A stretch of DNA of 64,000 nucleotides from Nitratidesulfovibrio sp. (GTDB taxonomy: Bacteria > Desulfobacterota > Desulfovibrionia > Desulfovibrionales > Desulfovibrionaceae), in assembly GCF_040373385.1 (NCBI RefSeq), contig NZ_JBDXXH010000011.1, positions 1 to 64,000 on the forward strand, read 5' to 3'. Of the stretch, positions 1 through 8,590 are shown piece after piece. The notes below the pieces were generated by a model. The model had not been told where the DNA came from. It searched no databases and saw only the letters and a list, made by a program, of their open reading frames with translations. Both the position numbers and the translations under genes were made by a program. Position 1 is the stretch's first letter. Each line of letters starts with the position of its first letter.

Positions 1-46
1 CGGGAGGGGGGAGAAAACTTCTTCAGAAGTTTTCTCCCCCCTCCCG
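1..46. terminator. Perfect 21-bp hairpin, intrinsic terminator
   Basis: Positions 1-21 and 26-46 are exact reverse complements around a TTCA loop. The plus-strand 3' side is T-rich. It lies 28 bp past the stop of the minus-strand FAD oxidase gene, so it can end that transcript, and it could also end a gene entering from the left. The U-tract for the minus direction lies outside the window. Confidence 0.8.
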
Positions 47-73
47 ATTCTCTTCATTCCTGCTCTTTCTTCT

Positions 74-1498
74 CTACCCGAACACCTTGCCGGGGTTCAT
101 GATGTCCTTGGGGTCGAACACCTTGCGAATGCCCTGCTGCAACCGGATGGAGGCGGGGGAAAGTTCCAGGGGCAGCAGGTGCTTCTTGGCTTCGCCTATG
201 CCATGCTCGCCGGAGATGGTCCCGCCAAGCTCCAGCACCTTGCCCACCAGCGCCACGATGCCCTGCTCCACCACGTCGCGGGTATCGCGGGTGGGGGCGG
301 TGACGTTGAGGTGGATGTTGCCGTCACCCGCGTGGCCGAAGGCGAAGATCTCCATGCCGTAGCGCCGCTCATACTCCGGCAGCGCGGCCACCAGTTCGGC
401 AATGGCCCCAAGGGGCACGGCCACGTCCTCGGACATGTACAGGGCGGCGTAGTCGTGGATGCGCAGCGACACCTGGCGGCGCGCGCCCCACACGCGGGCG
501 CGGGTTTCCTCGTCAGCGGCGGGCAGTACGTGGGTGGCGCCCTGCTGGCGGCAGATGGCGGCCACCAGATCAAGCTCGGGCACGATCTGCTCGCGCGCCC
601 CGTCCAGTTCGATGATCAGCAGCGAGGGCTTGTCGCCGGGCACGGGGATGGGCAGCAGTTCGCCCAGCAGGCGGATGCAGCGGTGGTCCAGGAATTCGAT
701 GGCCGAGGGCAGGTGCCCGCCCCCCAGCACGGCGGCCACGCCGCGCATGGCGGCGGCCATGTCCGGGAAGGCCACGGCCATGCTCACGGTGGCGGGCGGC
801 AGGGGCACCAGCTTCAGGGTCAGGGCGGTGATGACGCCCAAGGTGCCTTCCGATCCGCACAGCAGGTGGGCCATGTCGTAGCCCACCACACCCTTGCGGG
901 TGCGCACCCCGGCGCGCAGCAGTTCGCCGTCGGGCAGCACGGCCTCCACGCCCAGCACGTAGTCGCGGGTGACGCCGTACTTCACGCAGGCGGGACCGCC
1001 CGCATTGGTGGCCACGTTGCCGCCGATGGTGGAACGGTCCATGCCCGCCGGGTCCGGCGGGTAGTACAGGCCCTGTTGGGCAGCGGCATCGCGCACGCGC
1101 TGCGAGATGACGCCCGCCTCCACCTCGGCCACCAGATTGCGGGGATCGATGGCGCGGATGCGGTTCATGCGCTCCAGCGACAGCACCACCCCTCCGCGCA
1201 CGGCAAGGCAGCCACCCGCAAGGCCGGTGCCGCCGCCGCGCGGAATGACCGGGATGGAATGGGCGCTGGCGCAACGCAGCAGCGCCTGCACCTGTTCCAC
1301 GGTTTCCGGCAGCACCACCAGGTCGGCGGGGGCGCGCAGTTCCGAGGCGTCGCGGTCGTAGGGCTGGCCGGGGGCGTGCAGCACGGCGGCTTCGCCCACG
1401 GCAGCCACGATGGCGGCGCGGTGGGCGTCGGTGAGCACGAAACGGGGAGAGGCGCCGGTATCGGCACCGGGGATGCAGGGGGACGTCTGGTCAGACAT
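74..1498 (-). CDS. GlcD-like FAD-linked oxidase (2-hydroxyacid dehydrogenase)
   Basis: A 474-residue flavoprotein of the GlcD / D-lactate dehydrogenase family, which oxidises 2-hydroxyacids such as glycolate or D-lactate. The N-terminal FAD_binding_4 domain (about residues 40-180) has PRGGGTGLAGG. The C-terminal FAD-oxidase domain carries GHAGDGNIHLN and SGEHGIG and ends MNPGKVFG. The chosen start is MSDQTS, because the longer open frame upstream runs back into the adjacent permease gene; no strong Shine-Dalgarno sequence is visible. It is the last gene downstream of an amino-acid ABC transporter on the same strand, 94 bp away. No GlcF/Fe-S partner gene is adjacent, which is unusual for a glycolate oxidase, so the electron acceptor is unknown. 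The family is clear; the substrate is not. Confidence 0.85.
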   Translation of the reverse strand: MSDQTSPCIPGADTGASPRFVLTDAHRAAIVAAVGEAAVLHAPGQPYDRDASELRAPADLVVLPETVEQVQALLRCASAHSIPVIPRGGGTGLAGGCLAVRGGVVLSLERMNRIRAIDPRNLVAEVEAGVISQRVRDAAAQQGLYYPPDPAGMDRSTIGGNVATNAGGPACVKYGVTRDYVLGVEAVLPDGELLRAGVRTRKGVVGYDMAHLLCGSEGTLGVITALTLKLVPLPPATVSMAVAFPDMAAAMRGVAAVLGGGHLPSAIEFLDHRCIRLLGELLPIPVPGDKPSLLIIELDGAREQIVPELDLVAAICRQQGATHVLPAADEETRARVWGARRQVSLRIHDYAALYMSEDVAVPLGAIAELVAALPEYERRYGMEIFAFGHAGDGNIHLNVTAPTRDTRDVVEQGIVALVGKVLELGGTISGEHGIGEAKKHLLPLELSPASIRLQQGIRKVFDPKDIMNPGKVFG

Positions 1499-1592
1499 GT
1501 GGGGCACGCTGGCCCGGCAGCACGGCTGGTGGCGTGCGCCGCCGGGTTCCGCCACCGGGCGAGGCCGGAGGGGAAAACCGGCGCGCGGCGCG

Positions 1593-2267
1593 CTACTGGC
1601 GCGGGCGGCCGAACCCGGGAATGTGGAAGCGCTCCTCCACCTTGTGGAGCAGCCACGAAGCCACGGTGACAAGGAACAGGTAGTACGCGCCCACCACCAG
1701 GAACACCTCGGTGAAGCGGAAGGTGCGGGACGCGAGCACCTTGGCCTCGCCCGTGAGTTCGATACACGTGATCACGTAGGCGAGGGACGAGTACTTGATG
1801 AGGTAGACGATCTCGTTGCCGCAGCCCGGCAGCGCGCGCCGCACGGCCTGGGGCACCACGATGGAAACGAGGGTCTGCATGGTGCTGAAGCCCAGCGCCT
1901 GCGCCGCGCTGAGCTGCCCCTGCCGGATGGAGAGCAGCGCGCCGCGCACGTATTCCGAGTTGTAGGCCGCGCTGCACAGGATGAAACCCAGCACGGATGC
2001 GGCGTACGGTTCGAGGTAGATGCCGATGTTGGGCAGCCCGAAATAGAGGATGAACAACTGCACCAGCAGCGGCACGCCCCGGAAGGTGGCGGTGTAGGCG
2101 TTGGCCATGCGCTGCATCCACGGCTTGCCGAACACCCGCACGATCCCGATGATCACCCCGAACAGCAGGCCGAACACGGCGGAGGGCACGATAAGCTTCA
2201 CGCTCATCCACAGCCCGGCGTTCAGTTGGGGGAACACCCGGTCGACGAGGAAATCGACGTCGAGCAC
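1593..2267 (-). CDS. Polar amino-acid ABC transporter permease (HisM/GlnP family)
   Basis: A 224-residue inner-membrane permease of the His/Glu/Gln/Arg uptake family with about five hydrophobic segments. The EAA loop region is seen as AAQALGFSTMQTLVSIVVPQ. The start is taken as GTG at 2267: it overlaps the TAG stop of the ATPase gene by one base (TAGTG) and has AGGAG 8 bases upstream. A longer in-frame ATG at 2306 would overlap the ATPase gene by 40 bases and is less likely. The one-base overlap implies translational coupling with the ATPase. Together with the second permease at 3062-3742 it should form a heterodimeric channel. Confidence 0.9.
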   Translation of the reverse strand: MLDVDFLVDRVFPQLNAGLWMSVKLIVPSAVFGLLFGVIIGIVRVFGKPWMQRMANAYTATFRGVPLLVQLFILYFGLPNIGIYLEPYAASVLGFILCSAAYNSEYVRGALLSIRQGQLSAAQALGFSTMQTLVSIVVPQAVRRALPGCGNEIVYLIKYSSLAYVITCIELTGEAKVLASRTFRFTEVFLVVGAYYLFLVTVASWLLHKVEERFHIPGFGRPRQ

Positions 2268-3052
2268 TAGCTGCACTCCTCGCACAGGTCGGTCAGGCGG
2301 CTGCAAAAGTCGGCGGTGCGGGTGCCGGAGCCGGGGGCCAGCAGTTCCGCCGGAGACCCGCGCTCGATGATGCTGCCCCGCTCCATGAACAGGATTTCGT
2401 GGGCCAGGGCGCGGGTGAAGTCCATCTGGTGCGAGGCCATGACCATGGTCATGCCGCCACGGGCCAGATCGCGGATGACCGCCAGCACTTCGCCCACAAG
2501 TTCGGGGTCGAGGGCAGAGGTCGGCTCGTCCAGCAGCATCACCTTCGGGTCCATGGCCAGGGCGCGGGCAATGGCCACGCGCTGCTTCTGGCCGCCGGAA
2601 AGCTGTGCCGGGTACAGGGTGGCGCGGTTGGCCAGGCCCACCCGTTCCAGTTCGGCCATGGCCCGTTCGGCGGCGGCCTTGCGGCTCATGCCGCGCACCT
2701 TGCGCAGGGCGATGGACACGTTGTTCAGCGCGTCAAGATGGTCGAACAGGTTGAAATCCTGAAAGATCATCCCCACCTGCTGGCGAAAGGCGTACAACTC
2801 CGACTTGCGCGCGGCGTCCACCACCCGGCCTTCCAGGCGGATGTGCCCCTCGTCCGGCGGGATGAGGTAGTTGATACACTGGAGCAGCGTGCTCTTGCCC
2901 GCGCCGGAAGGACCGATGAGCACCTTCAGTTCGCCCTTGTCCACATCCATGGAAATGTCGGACAGGATGCGCTTGCCGCCAAGGGTCTTGCCGATGTTCT
3001 CGAGGCGCAGGATGGGAGTGCCGGACGTGGAAACGCTTTCGGGCGTGGCCAT
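2267..3052 (-). CDS. Polar amino-acid ABC transporter ATP-binding protein (GlnQ family)
   Basis: A 261-residue nucleotide-binding subunit that powers amino-acid import. Walker A is GPSGAGKST, the signature is LSGGQKQR, Walker B is MLLDEPTSALDP, and the H-loop is ASHQ. The start ATG has AAGGA a few bases upstream. It sits between two permease genes, in the order binding protein, permease, ATPase, permease on the minus strand. The roughly 15-residue N-terminal extension before the ABC fold is a little longer than in GlnQ. Specificity cannot be read from this subunit. Confidence 0.92.
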   Translation of the reverse strand: MATPESVSTSGTPILRLENIGKTLGGKRILSDISMDVDKGELKVLIGPSGAGKSTLLQCINYLIPPDEGHIRLEGRVVDAARKSELYAFRQQVGMIFQDFNLFDHLDALNNVSIALRKVRGMSRKAAAERAMAELERVGLANRATLYPAQLSGGQKQRVAIARALAMDPKVMLLDEPTSALDPELVGEVLAVIRDLARGGMTMVMASHQMDFTRALAHEILFMERGSIIERGSPAELLAPGSGTRTADFCSRLTDLCEECS

Positions 3053-3061
3053 GGTATATCC

Positions 3062-3742
3062 TTATAACGGTCCGTGGCTGGCATAGCCCGGAATGTGCAG
3101 CTTGTGTTCGAGACGGCGCAGCACCTTGAGCCCTATCAGGGTGATGACGAAGTAGAGCGCCCCCGCCGTCATGTACAGCGGCAGGTGCTCGTAGGTGCGC
3201 GAGGCCACGAAGTGGGTGCGGGCCATGATCTCGGGCGTGCCGAGCACGAAGGCCAGCGCCGAATCCTTGAGCAGGATGGAATATTCGTTGGACCAGCCGG
3301 GTATGGACAGGCGCAGGGCCTGCGGCAGGACAATGGACCGGATGGCAGTGCCGTCGCTCATGCCCAGGGCGCGCGCGGCGCGCAGTTGGCCCTGCGGCAA
3401 GCCCTGGATGGCCCCCCGGAATATCTGCGACTGGTAGGCCGCGCTGGTCATGCCCAGCACCAGGCACGAGGCGGCAAAGGCGGAAAGGTTCAGCCCGATG
3501 AGCTGGAACAGCCCGAAATAGAACAGCAGCAGCAGCACCAGAATGGGCATGCCCCGAAAGAACCAGACGTAGAACCCCACGGCAAGCCGCACGGGCAGCG
3601 TCCCGTACACCTGGGCCACGGACATGGGCACGCCGAGCAGCAGCCCCAGCGCCATGGCCCCGAACACGGTGGCGACGGTGACGAGGGTGCCTTCCAGAAT
3701 GTACGGCAGGGCCTCTATGATGGTGGTGATGCTTTCAAGCAT
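3062..3742 (-). CDS. Polar amino-acid ABC transporter permease (second)
   Basis: A 226-residue inner-membrane permease of the same family as its neighbour. The EAA loop is seen as AARALGMSDGTAIRSIVLPQ and several hydrophobic helices are present. The start is placed at the ATG of MLESITT, which begins homology-like sequence; upstream codons in frame are low-complexity and run through the intergenic terminator. No strong Shine-Dalgarno sequence is visible, so the start is moderately certain. It is 9 bp upstream of the ATPase gene. It follows the binding-protein gene after a 197-bp gap holding a terminator-like hairpin, which suggests lower expression than the binding protein. Confidence 0.88.
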   Translation of the reverse strand: MLESITTIIEALPYILEGTLVTVATVFGAMALGLLLGVPMSVAQVYGTLPVRLAVGFYVWFFRGMPILVLLLLFYFGLFQLIGLNLSAFAASCLVLGMTSAAYQSQIFRGAIQGLPQGQLRAARALGMSDGTAIRSIVLPQALRLSIPGWSNEYSILLKDSALAFVLGTPEIMARTHFVASRTYEHLPLYMTAGALYFVITLIGLKVLRRLEHKLHIPGYASHGPL

Positions 3743-3809
3743 GAACGCGGGCCGTACGGCCCCCCCTTTTTTTGCTGTGGCGCGCCGGGGCGCAACGGGT
3801 TGCATACCC

Positions 3810-3855
3810 AAAAAAGGTCCGGAAGGCGACAGGATATTTCCCGCGCCCTCCGGAC
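3810..3855 (-). terminator. Hairpin plus U-run between binding protein and permease (attenuator)
   Basis: Read on the minus strand, a 12-bp stem (3855-3844 with 3828-3817, one G-U pair) is followed by CC and six T. It lies inside an ABC operon, after the binding-protein gene and before the permease, so partial termination would leave the binding protein in excess of the membrane subunits. The structure is visible; the stoichiometry role is inferred. Confidence 0.75.
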
Positions 3856-3939
3856 GGACATGCTCTGGCTGGCCGCGACCGCGCATGCGCGGCCACGACC
3901 GGGACCGGACGCGGCAGCGCCCGGCAGCCCTCGGCCGGA

Positions 3940-4689
3940 TTACTTCTTGGCCAGGTGCTTCTGCTTCAGCTGTTCCCAGTAGGGGTCGGCCATGAGCAGC
4001 TTGTAGCCGTCGTTGATCAGCTTCAGCAGTTCGGCGTCTTCCTTGCGGGTGGCCACGCCGAAGTCTTCGGAATCGCCGTACACGCCCACGACCTGAATGG
4101 CCTTGCCCTTGGCGGCAGCGTCGTCGGCGGGCAGGTTGTCCATGGTGGCGGCGTCGATGCGGCCGTTCAGCACGTCCTCGATGGCCAGCGGGGCGGAATC
4201 GTAGAAGCGCAGGTCATAGCCGTAGCCCTTGGCTTCCTTGTCCTTTTGCAGCGCTTCGGCCTCGGAGGTGCCGCGCTGCACGCCCAGCTTCATCTTGCCC
4301 TTCAGGATCTGGTCGGCGGTGAGGGCGGCCCCCTTCTTGGCGATGAAGACCTGCTTCACGTTCCAGTAGGGGTTCGAGAAATTGACCTTCTCGCGGCGTT
4401 CTTCGGTGATGGACATGCCCGAGCAGACCATGTCGATCTTCTTGGCCAGCAGGTTGGGGATGATGCCGTCCCAGTCCATGGGCTGATGGGTGACCTTGAA
4501 GCCCATCTTCTTGGCGATCCAGTCCATGGATTCCACGTCGAAACCGGCGGGCTTGCCGCTCTTGTCCACGTAGGCGAAGGGGGGGTAGTTGGCGTCGATG
4601 CCGTTGATGTAGGTCTTCTCGGCAAAGGCCACGCCGCCAAGCGCCAGGACCAGGGCCAGGGCCGCCACAAGGGTGGTCATTCTGAACAT
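3940..4689 (-). CDS. Periplasmic polar amino-acid binding protein
   Basis: A 249-residue SBP_bac_3 solute-binding protein with a signal peptide (about residues 1-23, hydrophobic LVAALALVLALGG, cleavage near VAFA-EKT). The mature N-terminus holds the family's ligand motif DANYPPFAY followed by GFDVE. It delivers an amino acid to the two permeases encoded downstream. The start is MFRMTTL because GAGAGGAAG lies just upstream, and because the extra 29 codons further upstream would precede the signal peptide. First gene of the minus-strand transporter operon, divergent from the flavoredoxin gene. Ligand identity is undetermined. Confidence 0.92.
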   Translation of the reverse strand: MFRMTTLVAALALVLALGGVAFAEKTYINGIDANYPPFAYVDKSGKPAGFDVESMDWIAKKMGFKVTHQPMDWDGIIPNLLAKKIDMVCSGMSITEERREKVNFSNPYWNVKQVFIAKKGAALTADQILKGKMKLGVQRGTSEAEALQKDKEAKGYGYDLRFYDSAPLAIEDVLNGRIDAATMDNLPADDAAAKGKAIQVVGVYGDSEDFGVATRKEDAELLKLINDGYKLLMADPYWEQLKQKHLAKK

Positions 4690-4991
4690 GCTTGTGCTTC
4701 CTCTCGTTCGTTGAACCGTTGCTTCACCACGCCCACGCGCGGGGGTCCGTCCCCGGCACGCATACCGGCCACGCATACCGCCATGCGAACATGCCGGAAA
4801 AGCTAAATTTCTTCATTTCGCTACCAGAAACGGATTGCCCACGCAAGCGCCCCCCGCGTGATTTTGACAATTGCGTCGCCACTTGCCTTGCCGCGAGGGA
4901 CAAAGTCTGCCAAACTTGCCCCCGGTGCCAGCCGCACCCGGACCTCGCCGTCCGGCACGGGCGGCGCCATCACCCCCAAACGAGGTCGGAC
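4690..4991. other. Divergent intergenic region between binding protein and flavoredoxin
   Basis: A 302-bp gap between oppositely oriented genes, so it must hold both promoters. An AT-rich stretch occurs near 4800-4830, and a plus-strand TTGACA at 4864-4869 fits a -35 element, but no convincing -10 follows at 17 bp. No gene or repeat was recognised. Confidence 0.5.
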
Positions 4992-5564
4992 ATGATGAAA
5001 TCCCTGGGTGCGCGCACCCTTGCCTATCCCACTCCGCTTTTTCTCGTGGGCACCTACGACCGCGACGCCCGCCCCAACATCATGGCGGCGGCGTGGGCGG
5101 GCATCTGCTGCTCGCAGCCGCCGAGCATCGCCGTTTCACTGCGCAAGGCCACCTATACCTACCGGTCCATCACCGAGCGCGGGGCGTTCACCATCTCCAT
5201 CCCCTCGCGCGCCTACGTGCGCCAGGCGGACTACGCGGGCATCTACTCCGGCGAGAACGAGGACAAGTTCGCCTCGCTGGGGCTCACCCCCGTACCGGGC
5301 GAGCATGTGGACGCGCCCTACGTGGGCGAATTTCCCATGGCCATCGAACTCAAGCTGATCCACCAGATCGAAATAGGGCTGCATACCCAGTTCATCGGTG
5401 AAATCATGGACGTGAAGGTGGACGAATCCTGCCTGCGCGACGACGGCCTGCCAGACATCAACAAGGTGGACCCGGTAATCTTCGCGCCGGTTTCGCGCGA
5501 ATACTACGCCGTGGGCGAATTCCTGGCCAAGGCATTCTCGGCCGGCAAGGGCCTGCGGTCCTGA
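4992..5564 (+). CDS. Flavin reductase family protein, flavoredoxin-like
   Basis: A 190-residue FMN-binding split-barrel protein. The N-terminus (SLGARTLAYPTPLFLVGTYD, then RPNIMAAAWAGICCSQPP) strongly resembles Desulfovibrio flavoredoxin, an FMN protein linked in D. gigas to electron transfer in thiosulfate reduction. SVSLRKATYTY-type sequence (here AVSLRKATYTY) and the GEF segments fit the flavin-binding barrel. The first ATG of ATGATG is used, with GAGG 6 bases upstream; the second ATG three bases on is equally possible. It stands alone, divergent from an ABC transporter and closed by a strong terminator. The partner and physiological role here are inferred from the family. Confidence 0.85.
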   Translation: MMKSLGARTLAYPTPLFLVGTYDRDARPNIMAAAWAGICCSQPPSIAVSLRKATYTYRSITERGAFTISIPSRAYVRQADYAGIYSGENEDKFASLGLTPVPGEHVDAPYVGEFPMAIELKLIHQIEIGLHTQFIGEIMDVKVDESCLRDDGLPDINKVDPVIFAPVSREYYAVGEFLAKAFSAGKGLRS

Positions 5565-5586
5565 GCATCCGGCAACGATGCACTGC

Positions 5587-5622
5587 GCGGTGCCGCACCG
5601 GTTGCGGCACCGCGTCGTTTTC
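5587..5622 (+). terminator. Intrinsic terminator after flavoredoxin gene
   Basis: A perfect 11-bp stem (5587-5597 with 5603-5613) around CCGGT is followed by the T-rich GTCGTTTTCC. It begins 22 bp after the flavoredoxin stop codon. Confidence 0.85.
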
Positions 5623-5706
5623 CTTTATACAGGCAGCCCGGCACAAGACTTCCGTGCGCCGCACGGACCATGGAACGATGTCCAGAACAAACCGGCACCG
5701 CGCCTG

Positions 5707-7125
5707 ATGCCCATGACACTTTGCTCCGTCCAGACCGCGCCCTGGCGAACCACCCTGCTGCTGGTGCTGGCGGATACCGCCGTCATCCTCTGCGTCACGC
5801 TGGCGGCAACCCTGCTCCGCGACCTTGCGGGCAACAGCATTCAGTGGGACTTCTATCCGCAGTTGCTGCCCTTCCTGCTGCTGCTGCCGTTGTTCAATGC
5901 AGCGCTCGGGTTGTATGCGGGCATCACGCTGCCCCCCCCGCAAGAGCTGAAAAAGCTCACCCTTGGCGCCACCATGGCCTTTTTGTGCGCCGGTTCGTTC
6001 ATCTTCTTCGCCAAGGGCGGCGAACGCTATTCGCGCGTGGCCTTCCTGCTGGCCTGGCTGGGGTGCACCGTGGCCCTGCCGCTGTGCCGCCACTGGCTGC
6101 GTACCCGCCTTGTCCGCCGTGCCTGGTGGGGTGCGCCCGCCGTCATCATTGGCAACGGGGTCGCCGCAGAGGAGGTTGTGCGCACCCTGCGCGAGCGCCC
6201 CTTGCTGGGCCTGCGCCCCGTGGCCTGCGTGGTGCCGGATGGCAGCCCGGAGCTTTTCGCCGAAGGGTGCGGCCTTGCCTGCTGCGCCAACGACGAAGAG
6301 GCGGTACGGCGGTACCCCCACGCCTACGCCCTGCTGCTGCTCGACAGCTTCTCGGACAGCGAGGCGCGGCACCGCATCGTCGAGGCCACGGCACGGTTCC
6401 GCAACGTGCTGATCCTGCCTCCCTTTTCCACGGGCGGGGCTCGTTTGTGGGTCAGCGCCATGGACATCGGCGGGCTACTGGGCCTGCTGGTGCGCCAGAA
6501 CCTGCTGGACGACAACCGGGTACGCCTGAAGCGGGCCATAGATCTTCTGCTTACACTGTCCAGCGCCATACTCGTCCTGCCGCTGATCCTGGCCATTGCC
6601 GCGTGGATCCGCATGGACAGCCCCGGCTCTCCCTTCTTCACCCAACGCCGCATCGGCCAGAATGGCCGCGAGATACGCATACTGAAATTCCGCACCATGG
6701 TCCGCGACGCCGAATGCGCGCTGCGCGACTGCCTGAGTGCCGACCCCGCGCTGCGCGCCGAATGGGAACGCGACCAGAAGCTGAAATACGACCCGCGCGT
6801 AACCCGGGCCGGGGCCTTCCTGCGCAAGACCAGCCTGGACGAGTTGCCCCAGTTGTGGAACGTGCTGCGGGGCGAGATGAGCCTTGTGGGGCCGCGCCCC
6901 ATCGTGCAGGACGAGGTGGACAAGTACGGCGAGGTGTTCGACCTGTACACCCGCGTCAAGCCGGGCATCACCGGGTTGTGGCAGGTTTCCGGCCGCAACG
7001 ACGTAAGCTATCCACAACGGGTGGAAATGGACCGCTACTACATCTGCAACTGGTCGGTGTGGTTCGACCTCTGGATTCTCGCCAAGACCGTGCCCGTGGT
7101 GTTGCAGCGCAACGGGGCCTACTAG
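5707..7125 (+). CDS. Undecaprenyl-phosphate sugar-phosphate transferase (WbaP type)
   Basis: A 472-residue polyprenyl-phosphate hexose-1-phosphate transferase that starts surface-polysaccharide synthesis by loading a sugar phosphate onto undecaprenyl phosphate in the inner membrane. The N-terminal half has about four membrane helices and a soluble nucleotide-fold-like segment (about residues 130-260). The C-terminal half is the bacterial sugar-transferase domain: KRAIDLLL, ILKFRTM, KTSLDELPQLWNVLRGEMS, VGPRP and VKPGITGLWQVSGRN. The length matches WbaP rather than the short PglC form. The start ATG (MPMTLC) is uncertain because no good Shine-Dalgarno sequence precedes it. It is convergent with a GT4 glycosyltransferase gene, which may act on the same glycan. 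Sugar specificity is unknown. Confidence 0.9.
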   Translation: MPMTLCSVQTAPWRTTLLLVLADTAVILCVTLAATLLRDLAGNSIQWDFYPQLLPFLLLLPLFNAALGLYAGITLPPPQELKKLTLGATMAFLCAGSFIFFAKGGERYSRVAFLLAWLGCTVALPLCRHWLRTRLVRRAWWGAPAVIIGNGVAAEEVVRTLRERPLLGLRPVACVVPDGSPELFAEGCGLACCANDEEAVRRYPHAYALLLLDSFSDSEARHRIVEATARFRNVLILPPFSTGGARLWVSAMDIGGLLGLLVRQNLLDDNRVRLKRAIDLLLTLSSAILVLPLILAIAAWIRMDSPGSPFFTQRRIGQNGREIRILKFRTMVRDAECALRDCLSADPALRAEWERDQKLKYDPRVTRAGAFLRKTSLDELPQLWNVLRGEMSLVGPRPIVQDEVDKYGEVFDLYTRVKPGITGLWQVSGRNDVSYPQRVEMDRYYICNWSVWFDLWILAKTVPVVLQRNGAY

Positions 7126-7160
7126 GCCTGCGGGCCTTGCGAGAGGCCCCCTGAACCATG

Positions 7161-7212
7161 CCGCACACGCAGGAAGACCGGGAGCATGCTCCCGGCCTTC
7201 CTGCGTGTGCGG
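7161..7212. terminator. Large bidirectional terminator between convergent genes
   Basis: A 52-bp near-perfect palindrome: 16-bp outer stem, one A/C mismatch, 7-bp inner stem and a CATG loop. It sits between the convergent wbaP-like and GT4 genes and can stop both transcripts. Confidence 0.85.
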
Positions 7213-7251
7213 TCAACGCATGCGCCGCCCTGCGGGTCATGCGGCCCCCCG

Positions 7252-8388
7252 TCAGCGTTCTGGCCTCTGCATCATCCCCTGCCCCGCCACCTCGTGCAAG
7301 GCTTCTTCCACCACCGCGCCGAACTCCGTCCGGAATCGTTCCTCGCCGAAATTCCGGGCATGCGCGGCGATGCGCAGGGGGTCGAACCGCTGCTCCTCCC
7401 GTTCGTAGCGGTCCAGCGCGGCCACCAGCGCCTCCACGTCCTGCGTGCCGAAGAACAACCCCGTCTCGCCGTCCACCACCGTTTCCAGCGCCCCACCCCG
7501 CCCATAGGCAATCACCGGACGCCCGCAGGCCATGGCCTCCACCGGCACCATGCCGAAATCCTCTTCACCGGGGAACAGCAGCGCCCGGCTCTGGGTATAC
7601 ACGGTACGCATGGCGGCGTCGTCCAGCCGCCCCACGAAGCGTATCGAGGGACCGGCCACGGTCTCCAGCGCGCGGCGCATCTCACCGTCGCCCGCCACCA
7701 CCAGTTGCCGGTTGGTGGCGGTGCAGGCGCGCACGGCCAAGTCCACCCGCTTGTACCCCACAAGCTGGCCAAGGCACAGGTAGGGTGCGCCATCAGCGGG
7801 CCGCGAAAGCTCGGCTGGTGCAAAGGCGTCCACGTCGACAGGAGGGGTTACGACGACCGCGTCGCGCCGCCAGTGCTTGCGAATGCGCGCCGCCACCGTG
7901 CGCGAATTGGCCACGCAGCGGTCCACCCGCATGGCCGACACGGCATCCCACATGCGCAGGTAATGGAACCACGGGCGCATCATGCCCCGCAGCAGCCAGC
8001 CCGCTTCTTCCAGGTAATCCTGATAAAAATCCCACAGGTAGCGCATGGGGCTGTGGCAATAGCAGACGTGGGGCGTATCCGCGCGGGTCAGCACCCCCTT
8101 GGCCGGGCCCGATTCGCTGGAAATGACCAGATCGTAGCCGCGCAGGTCCAACTGCTCCAGGGCCAGGGGCATGAGCGGCAGGTACTTCTTGTAATGCCGC
8201 ACCGCACCGGGCAGACGCCCGATGAACGTGGTGCGGATGTCGTGCGCCAGCAGTTCGCGCGAAAGGCGGGTGCGGTCGACCACGTGGGTAAAGACGTCGG
8301 CCTGCGGATACATGCGGCACAGCGCCTCGACCACCTTCTCGCCGCCACGCATGCCCACGAGCCAGTAATGTACGATGGCTACCTTCAT
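7252..8388 (-). CDS. Glycosyltransferase family 4 protein
   Basis: A 378-residue GT-B fold glycosyltransferase (GT4, retaining). The N-terminal domain begins KVAIVHYWLVGMRGGEKVVE. The C-terminal nucleotide-sugar domain has DFGMVPVEAMACGRPVIAY with the family's E-x7-E, preceded by a CLGQLVGYKRVDLAV segment. It resembles WbaZ/mannosyltransferase-like enzymes of O-antigen and exopolysaccharide assembly. The start ATG has GGAGGCGGG just upstream. It is convergent with the sugar-phosphate transferase gene. Acceptor and donor sugars cannot be assigned from sequence alone. Confidence 0.9.
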   Translation of the reverse strand: MKVAIVHYWLVGMRGGEKVVEALCRMYPQADVFTHVVDRTRLSRELLAHDIRTTFIGRLPGAVRHYKKYLPLMPLALEQLDLRGYDLVISSESGPAKGVLTRADTPHVCYCHSPMRYLWDFYQDYLEEAGWLLRGMMRPWFHYLRMWDAVSAMRVDRCVANSRTVAARIRKHWRRDAVVVTPPVDVDAFAPAELSRPADGAPYLCLGQLVGYKRVDLAVRACTATNRQLVVAGDGEMRRALETVAGPSIRFVGRLDDAAMRTVYTQSRALLFPGEEDFGMVPVEAMACGRPVIAYGRGGALETVVDGETGLFFGTQDVEALVAALDRYEREEQRFDPLRIAAHARNFGEERFRTEFGAVVEEALHEVAGQGMMQRPER

Positions 8389-8527
8389 CCCGCCTCCGGC
8401 CCCGTGCCGTCATTGCCTGCATGTTCCATGATCGTGGCCTTGTAGCGCGCCCGGCCGGGCCGCGTCCAGCACGGGCTGCCTCCCCGGTCTGGACCACCAG
8501 CAACTCCCGTCCCGCATGCCAAGCGAA

Positions 8528-8557
8528 ACGCCCCGCCGGTACTTGCCGGCGGGGCGT
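8528..8557 (-). terminator. Intrinsic terminator after the SulP gene
   Basis: A perfect 12-bp GC-rich stem (8528-8539 with 8546-8557) with a 6-base loop. On the minus strand it is followed by TTCGCTTGG, a weak U-tract. It lies 34 bp past the SulP stop codon. Confidence 0.75.
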
Positions 8558-8590
8558 CGTCATGCCTTCTCCCGACCATTGCGGCGGGGG

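Noticed and set aside
179..1669. Long plus-strand open frame opposite the FAD oxidase gene
   Set aside because: It is the antisense shadow of a clear gene in GC-rich DNA, with His/Gly/Gln-rich composition and no family motif.
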